Source: an uncultured Flavobacterium sp. (GTDB taxonomy: Bacteria; Bacteroidota; Bacteroidia; Flavobacteriales; Flavobacteriaceae). Taken from it: a stretch of DNA of 64,000 nucleotides. This document shows, in pieces, positions 60,807-64,000 of this stretch (its first letter is position 1; each line of letters starts with the position of its first letter). Position numbers and translations under genes: made by a program. The stretch spans positions 186,001 through 250,000 of the forward strand of contig NZ_CAMLDD010000001.1 of assembly GCF_946478785.1 (NCBI RefSeq). The letters are read 5' to 3'. The notes beneath the pieces are model-generated. The model was not told the origin of the DNA, made no database searches, and saw only the letters and a program-made list of their open reading frames with translations.

Positions 60807-62591
60807 TTATTCAATTGTCATTGAACGGAGTTTAGTTCTATAGGCTTCAAGTGCTATAGATTTGGAAATAAACCCATAATATTTTTCATTTCGAATTACG
60901 GGAAGAAAAGCTGATTTGGATATTTCAAATTTGCTCATTACAATTTCCATGCTGTCAAAAGAAGAAATTGTAATCGGTGGGGTTTTCATAACATCTTTGA
61001 TCAAAGTATATTTTACCCGATAAGTATTAAAAATAATTTCTCGTATATCATTAAAATGAACAACGCCAAGAAGTTCTTTTTCATTTGAAACAACAGCAAA
61101 AACAACCTGATTAGAATGAGAAATGAGATCAACTAATTTACTGAGGTTTTCATCAGGATGAACGGTTAAATAATCGCATTGGATAATTGCATCAATATCT
61201 AAAGTTGATAGGATATTTGAGTCCTTATTACTCGTGAACGCATGGCCTTTTTTTGCCAGACCTTTTACATCTAGCGAGTATTTTTCAAAACGTTTAGAAA
61301 TTGCAAAACTTATTGAAGACACAATCATTAGTGGAATCATTAAACTGTAACCACCCGTAATTTCTGCAATTAAAAATATTGCAGTTAAAGGTGCGTGAAA
61401 TAACCCGCTCAGTATACCTGCCATACCAACCATGGTAAAATTAGTAATAGGCAGTTTTGATAAACCAATAAGAGTAATAAATTTTGAAAAGAAATAACCT
61501 AAATAAGAACCTAAAAACAAAGATGGTGCAAAATTACCTCCATTTCCTCCACTACCAATTGTTAGTCCTGAAGCAAACACTTTGATCATCATAGTGCATC
61601 CTACAAAGAGAAGTAAAATCCATTGATTGTTTCTGAAATCTCCAAATAATGTATTATCCAATAATTTACCAGGATCTGTTTCAGATAAAGTTCTGATACT
61701 TTCATAACCTTCTCCAAAAAGAGTAGGAAAAACAAAAATCAATAATGCCAAAATAGATGAGCCAAATAAAGCCTTTTTGTAAGGATTCATTTTTAGTTTT
61801 GCAAAATAATGCTCAACTTTTTGAAAATTTCTGGCATAATAAACTGCCATGAAACCTGTTAATATGCCTAAAAGCACATAAAAAGGGATGTTATGATAAT
61901 TAAAAATTTCTTGTTTTTTAAAAGATAGCAAAATAGTTTCATCCAATACAATTGCAGAAACCAAAGCACCAGTAGCAGCAGAAATCATAATAGGAGTAAA
62001 GGCAGAAATACTTACATCAACCAGTAAAACTTCAATAGCAAAAAGAACTCCGGCAATAGGTGCGTTAAAAGCTGCTGCAATTCCGGCTGCTACTCCGCAG
62101 CCAATAAGTAAAGTTCTGTCTTTATAAGGTAATTTATAGTTTTGTGAGAAATTTGACCCAAACGCTGCTCCTGTAATTACAATCGGACTTTCTAATCCTG
62201 CTGAACCTCCTAATCCTACTGTTAATGAGCTGGTTACGATCTGGGCATACATCTGTTTTTTTGGAATAATACTTGCCTTTTTAGCAACAGCATATAAGAT
62301 TTGAGATGTGCCTTTCTCTATAGAACCGTTAAGAACTCTTTTTATTACAAAAACAGTAAGTAAAATACCGATAATTGGCAAAATACTGTTAATGAAACTC
62401 AATTTTAAAATACCATTTATATAAGTAGCAAAAGAGAAAACACTATGGGCAAAGGTTTTTAAAACAATTACCGCCAAAGAGCATGAAATACCAATTAAAA
62501 CACTTGATAAAAAAATAAACTGCTTTGGTGTCATTAAGGATTGAGCCAAAGTTATAATGCTTTCTAATTTTCTGAAATATTTTTTTAGCAT
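60807..62591 (-). CDS. CLC-family chloride channel/transporter with CBS domains
   Basis: A 594-residue membrane protein. The CLC core (about 1-425) shows the selectivity and gating motifs: GGSAGLESPIVITG (gating Glu in GLESP), FNAPIAGVLFAIE, and SGGNGGNFAPSLFLG. About ten hydrophobic helices are seen. The C-terminal about 160 residues are a pair of CBS domains (CDYLTVHPDENLSKLVDL; VMKTPPITISSFDSMEIVM). The ATG at 62591 is preferred over a TTG at 62621 because a TAnnTTTG box (62619-62626) lies between. The Glu-Glu of the known H+/Cl- exchanger is here Glu-Val (FAIEVLL), a channel-like replacement. Confidence 0.9.
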   Translation of the reverse strand: MLKKYFRKLESIITLAQSLMTPKQFIFLSSVLIGISCSLAVIVLKTFAHSVFSFATYINGILKLSFINSILPIIGILLTVFVIKRVLNGSIEKGTSQILYAVAKKASIIPKKQMYAQIVTSSLTVGLGGSAGLESPIVITGAAFGSNFSQNYKLPYKDRTLLIGCGVAAGIAAAFNAPIAGVLFAIEVLLVDVSISAFTPIMISAATGALVSAIVLDETILLSFKKQEIFNYHNIPFYVLLGILTGFMAVYYARNFQKVEHYFAKLKMNPYKKALFGSSILALLIFVFPTLFGEGYESIRTLSETDPGKLLDNTLFGDFRNNQWILLLFVGCTMMIKVFASGLTIGSGGNGGNFAPSLFLGSYLGYFFSKFITLIGLSKLPITNFTMVGMAGILSGLFHAPLTAIFLIAEITGGYSLMIPLMIVSSISFAISKRFEKYSLDVKGLAKKGHAFTSNKDSNILSTLDIDAIIQCDYLTVHPDENLSKLVDLISHSNQVVFAVVSNEKELLGVVHFNDIREIIFNTYRVKYTLIKDVMKTPPITISSFDSMEIVMSKFEISKSAFLPVIRNEKYYGFISKSIALEAYRTKLRSMTIE

Positions 62592-62618
62592 TTTATTTGT
62601 GGAAATTAAGGAATAACG

Positions 62619-62626
62619 CAAATTTA
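62619..62626 (-). promoter_or_regulatory. -7 box for the CLC gene
   Basis: The minus strand reads TAAATTTG, 27 bp before the ATG at 62591. No clear TTG at the normal distance. It favours the ATG over the upstream TTG start. Confidence 0.4.
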
Positions 62627-62703
62627 GGTTTTAACATTCAAAAGTGCATGTTTTTTTATCAACAATCTTTTAATATTGAATTAATTCCACAGGGAAAAAA
62701 TTA

Positions 62704-63288
62704 TTATAAGGTAAGTAATTTTTCGTTAGTTTGCTTTTGAATGTCCACAAAAAATTGGGTAAACTCTTGCTCAAATTCAGGATAAAATTCTTTTAGCTCT
62801 TCGCTGGCAAATTGCATTTTAGATACGTTTTTTGACCTTAAATCCATTTGTGTCAAGATCTGATGAATTCCTTCAACAGTTTGATAACTCAAAAGCCAGT
62901 TTTTTTCAATCATATAAGGCATTATGCTTTGTGTTTTTTCTGTAAGTATAGAATAGTTGTCATGTAATGAACAATAAAAGCGATTGATAAAAGCTTCTAA
63001 TTTTTCATCCGAATATTTTGTCCAGTTTTTAGCTAAAAAATGATCATAAAGAATGTCCACAACTACACCAGAATAATGATGATATTTTTCATGTAATCGC
63101 TTGGTGCTTTGTCTGAAAATATCATGTGAATCGGTATAAGTGTCTATAAAGCGATGCAAAATAATTCCTTTTTGAACATCATCAGGAAAATGATCAAATT
63201 GTTTCCCACGAATACCATCGGCCATAAAATTACCAATCTTAATTAAATCATTTTCACCGGAAAGAAATATGTGAGCTAAAAAATTCAT
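62704..63288 (-). CDS. Acyl carrier protein phosphodiesterase-like protein (AcpH/DUF479)
   Basis: A 194-residue cytoplasmic protein of the AcpH family, whose members remove the 4'-phosphopantetheine from ACP. Family motifs: MNFLAHIFLSGEN, GNFMADGIRGKQFDHFP, VQKGIILHRFIDTYTDSHD, and HHYSGVVVDILYDHFLAKNW. The His/Asp residues of the metal-dependent HD-like site are present. Residues and length match the family (about 193 aa). Single gene with a minus-strand orientation, divergent from glmM. Whether it truly acts on ACP or on another substrate in this lineage is not known. Confidence 0.88.
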   Translation of the reverse strand: MNFLAHIFLSGENDLIKIGNFMADGIRGKQFDHFPDDVQKGIILHRFIDTYTDSHDIFRQSTKRLHEKYHHYSGVVVDILYDHFLAKNWTKYSDEKLEAFINRFYCSLHDNYSILTEKTQSIMPYMIEKNWLLSYQTVEGIHQILTQMDLRSKNVSKMQFASEELKEFYPEFEQEFTQFFVDIQKQTNEKLLTL

Positions 63289-63417
63289 TTTTAATGTTTC
63301 TGATGTGCTAAAAAATTTAGCTAATTATGGTAAATATATAAAAAACTTTTTAAATGTTTTTTGTTAAAAAAAAGGGTCTATGTTTTGAATATTAACGATA
63401 TTCTAAAATCTTAATAC

Positions 63418-63455
63418 CTTAACTCCTTAGTAACTCAGCAACTTTTTTATATTTG
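63418..63455 (+). promoter_or_regulatory. CTTAG-type repeats and -7 box upstream of glmM
   Basis: TATATTTG (63448-63455) is a perfect TAnnTTTG, 25 bp before the ATG at 63481. The expected -33 site is TTA (63427-63429, 18-nt spacing) rather than TTG. The stretch 63418-63441 is a run of CCTTAACT/CCTTAGTA/ACTCAGCA units like those at 39424-39459. Confidence 0.5.
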
Positions 63456-63480
63456 TAATAAATAACCATAACTCACAAAA

Positions 63481-64000
63481 ATGACTTTAATAAAATCGAT
63501 TTCAGGAATAAGGGGAACAATTGGTGGAAAAGTAGGAGATAACCTGACACCTGTTGATGCTGTGAAGTTTGCCTCGGCTTACGGAACCTTTCTAAAAAAC
63601 AATACTTCAAAAGAAAAATTAACTGTTGTAATTGGTCGCGATGCCAGAATTTCCGGACCAATGATTCATAATCTGGTTGTAAATACATTGATAGGTTTAG
63701 GAATTAATGTAATTGATCTTGGGCTTTCGACAACCCCAACAGTAGAAATTGCCGTTCCATTGGAAAAAGCAGATGGAGGTATCATTTTAACGGCTTCTCA
63801 CAATCCAAAACAATGGAATGCGTTGAAGTTGTTGAATGAAGAAGGTGAATTTTTAAGCGGAGCTGAAGGTGCAAAAATTCTTGAAATTGCTGAGGCTGAA
63901 GCTTTCAATTTCTCAGATGTTGATAATTTAGGAGAGATTACAATAAATAGCGCTTACATGGACATTCATATTGATGAAGTTTTAAAATTGCCATTAGTTG
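63481..64000 (+). CDS. glmM: Phosphoglucosamine mutase, 5' part
   Basis: The first 173 codons of an alpha-D-phosphohexomutase, cut by the right edge (typical length about 460 aa). It converts glucosamine-6-phosphate to glucosamine-1-phosphate for peptidoglycan and LPS precursors. The N-terminus SISGIRGTIGGKVGDNLTP has the phosphate-binding G-I-R-G, and the active-site phosphoserine is Ser106 in LTASHNPKQWNALK. In flavobacteria, proteins of this type are annotated as glmM; a phosphomannomutase role cannot be excluded from the N-terminal third alone. Confidence 0.88.
   Translation, partial: MTLIKSISGIRGTIGGKVGDNLTPVDAVKFASAYGTFLKNNTSKEKLTVVIGRDARISGPMIHNLVVNTLIGLGINVIDLGLSTTPTVEIAVPLEKADGGIILTASHNPKQWNALKLLNEEGEFLSGAEGAKILEIAEAEAFNFSDVDNLGEITINSAYMDIHIDEVLKLPLV

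Overview
The window looks like chromosomal DNA of a Flavobacterium-type member of the Bacteroidota. It is AT-rich. Several upstream regions carry the flavobacterial promoter signature TTG-N(17-23)-TAnnTTTG. SusC/SusD pairs, a hybrid two-component regulator, TTG starts and lipoproteins of the Bacteroidota type are present. I saw no rRNA, tRNA, CRISPR array, transposase or integrase gene.

Layout. (1) 1-18 kb, minus strand: an extracellular contractile injection system (eCIS; Afp/PVC/MAC-like) locus. Read in transcription order it holds a DUF4255/Pvc16-type cap protein, an unknown protein, one sheath, two tubes, a DUF5908 micro-protein (56 aa), a LysM protein, a gp27/gp5-like spike, PAAR, gp25, an Afp11-like baseplate protein, an Afp12-like protein, a tape-measure protein, and an unknown gene cut by the left edge. 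A LuxR-type regulator with a degenerate receiver lies directly upstream, behind its own terminator. (2) 19.6-25.9 kb, plus: a PQQ-type sugar dehydrogenase lipoprotein, then a small exported protein and an ABC/HlyD/TolC trans-envelope exporter whose ATPase motifs are degenerate. (3) 26.5-47.9 kb, plus: a polysaccharide utilization locus made of a hybrid two-component regulator, a surface glycan-binding lipoprotein, SusC, SusD, GH30, GH2, GH27, GH51 and a double GH43. The enzyme set fits type II arabinogalactan (beta-1,6-galactan with arabinose and galactose decoration); this is inference from the families. (4) 48-51.5 kb: an accessory patch of orphan ORFs separated by long, related inverted repeats that resemble integron attC sites in architecture, with a decayed gene fragment. 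(5) 51.5-56.2 kb: a PAS histidine kinase and a bphO-bphP (heme oxygenase plus bacteriophytochrome) light-sensing operon. (6) 56.2-64 kb: housekeeping and stress genes: 3-methyladenine glycosylase with uvrA, a Fic protein, a CLC chloride transporter, an AcpH-like phosphodiesterase, and the 5' part of glmM.

How the parts work together. The eCIS genes are tightly packed, often overlapping, and should be co-transcribed to build one contractile particle; no effector is visible. In the carbohydrate locus the regulator senses the glycan, the SGBP/SusD/SusC proteins capture and import oligosaccharides, and the hydrolases trim the side chains and backbone. In the phytochrome operon, heme oxygenase makes the biliverdin chromophore for the kinase.

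Most notable for a second look: the single-sheath eCIS with unknown components and a heptanucleotide repeat before PAAR; the attC-like elements; the exporter ATPase with altered signature, Walker B and H-loop; and a perfect 13-bp inverted repeat over the promoter of the fic gene.
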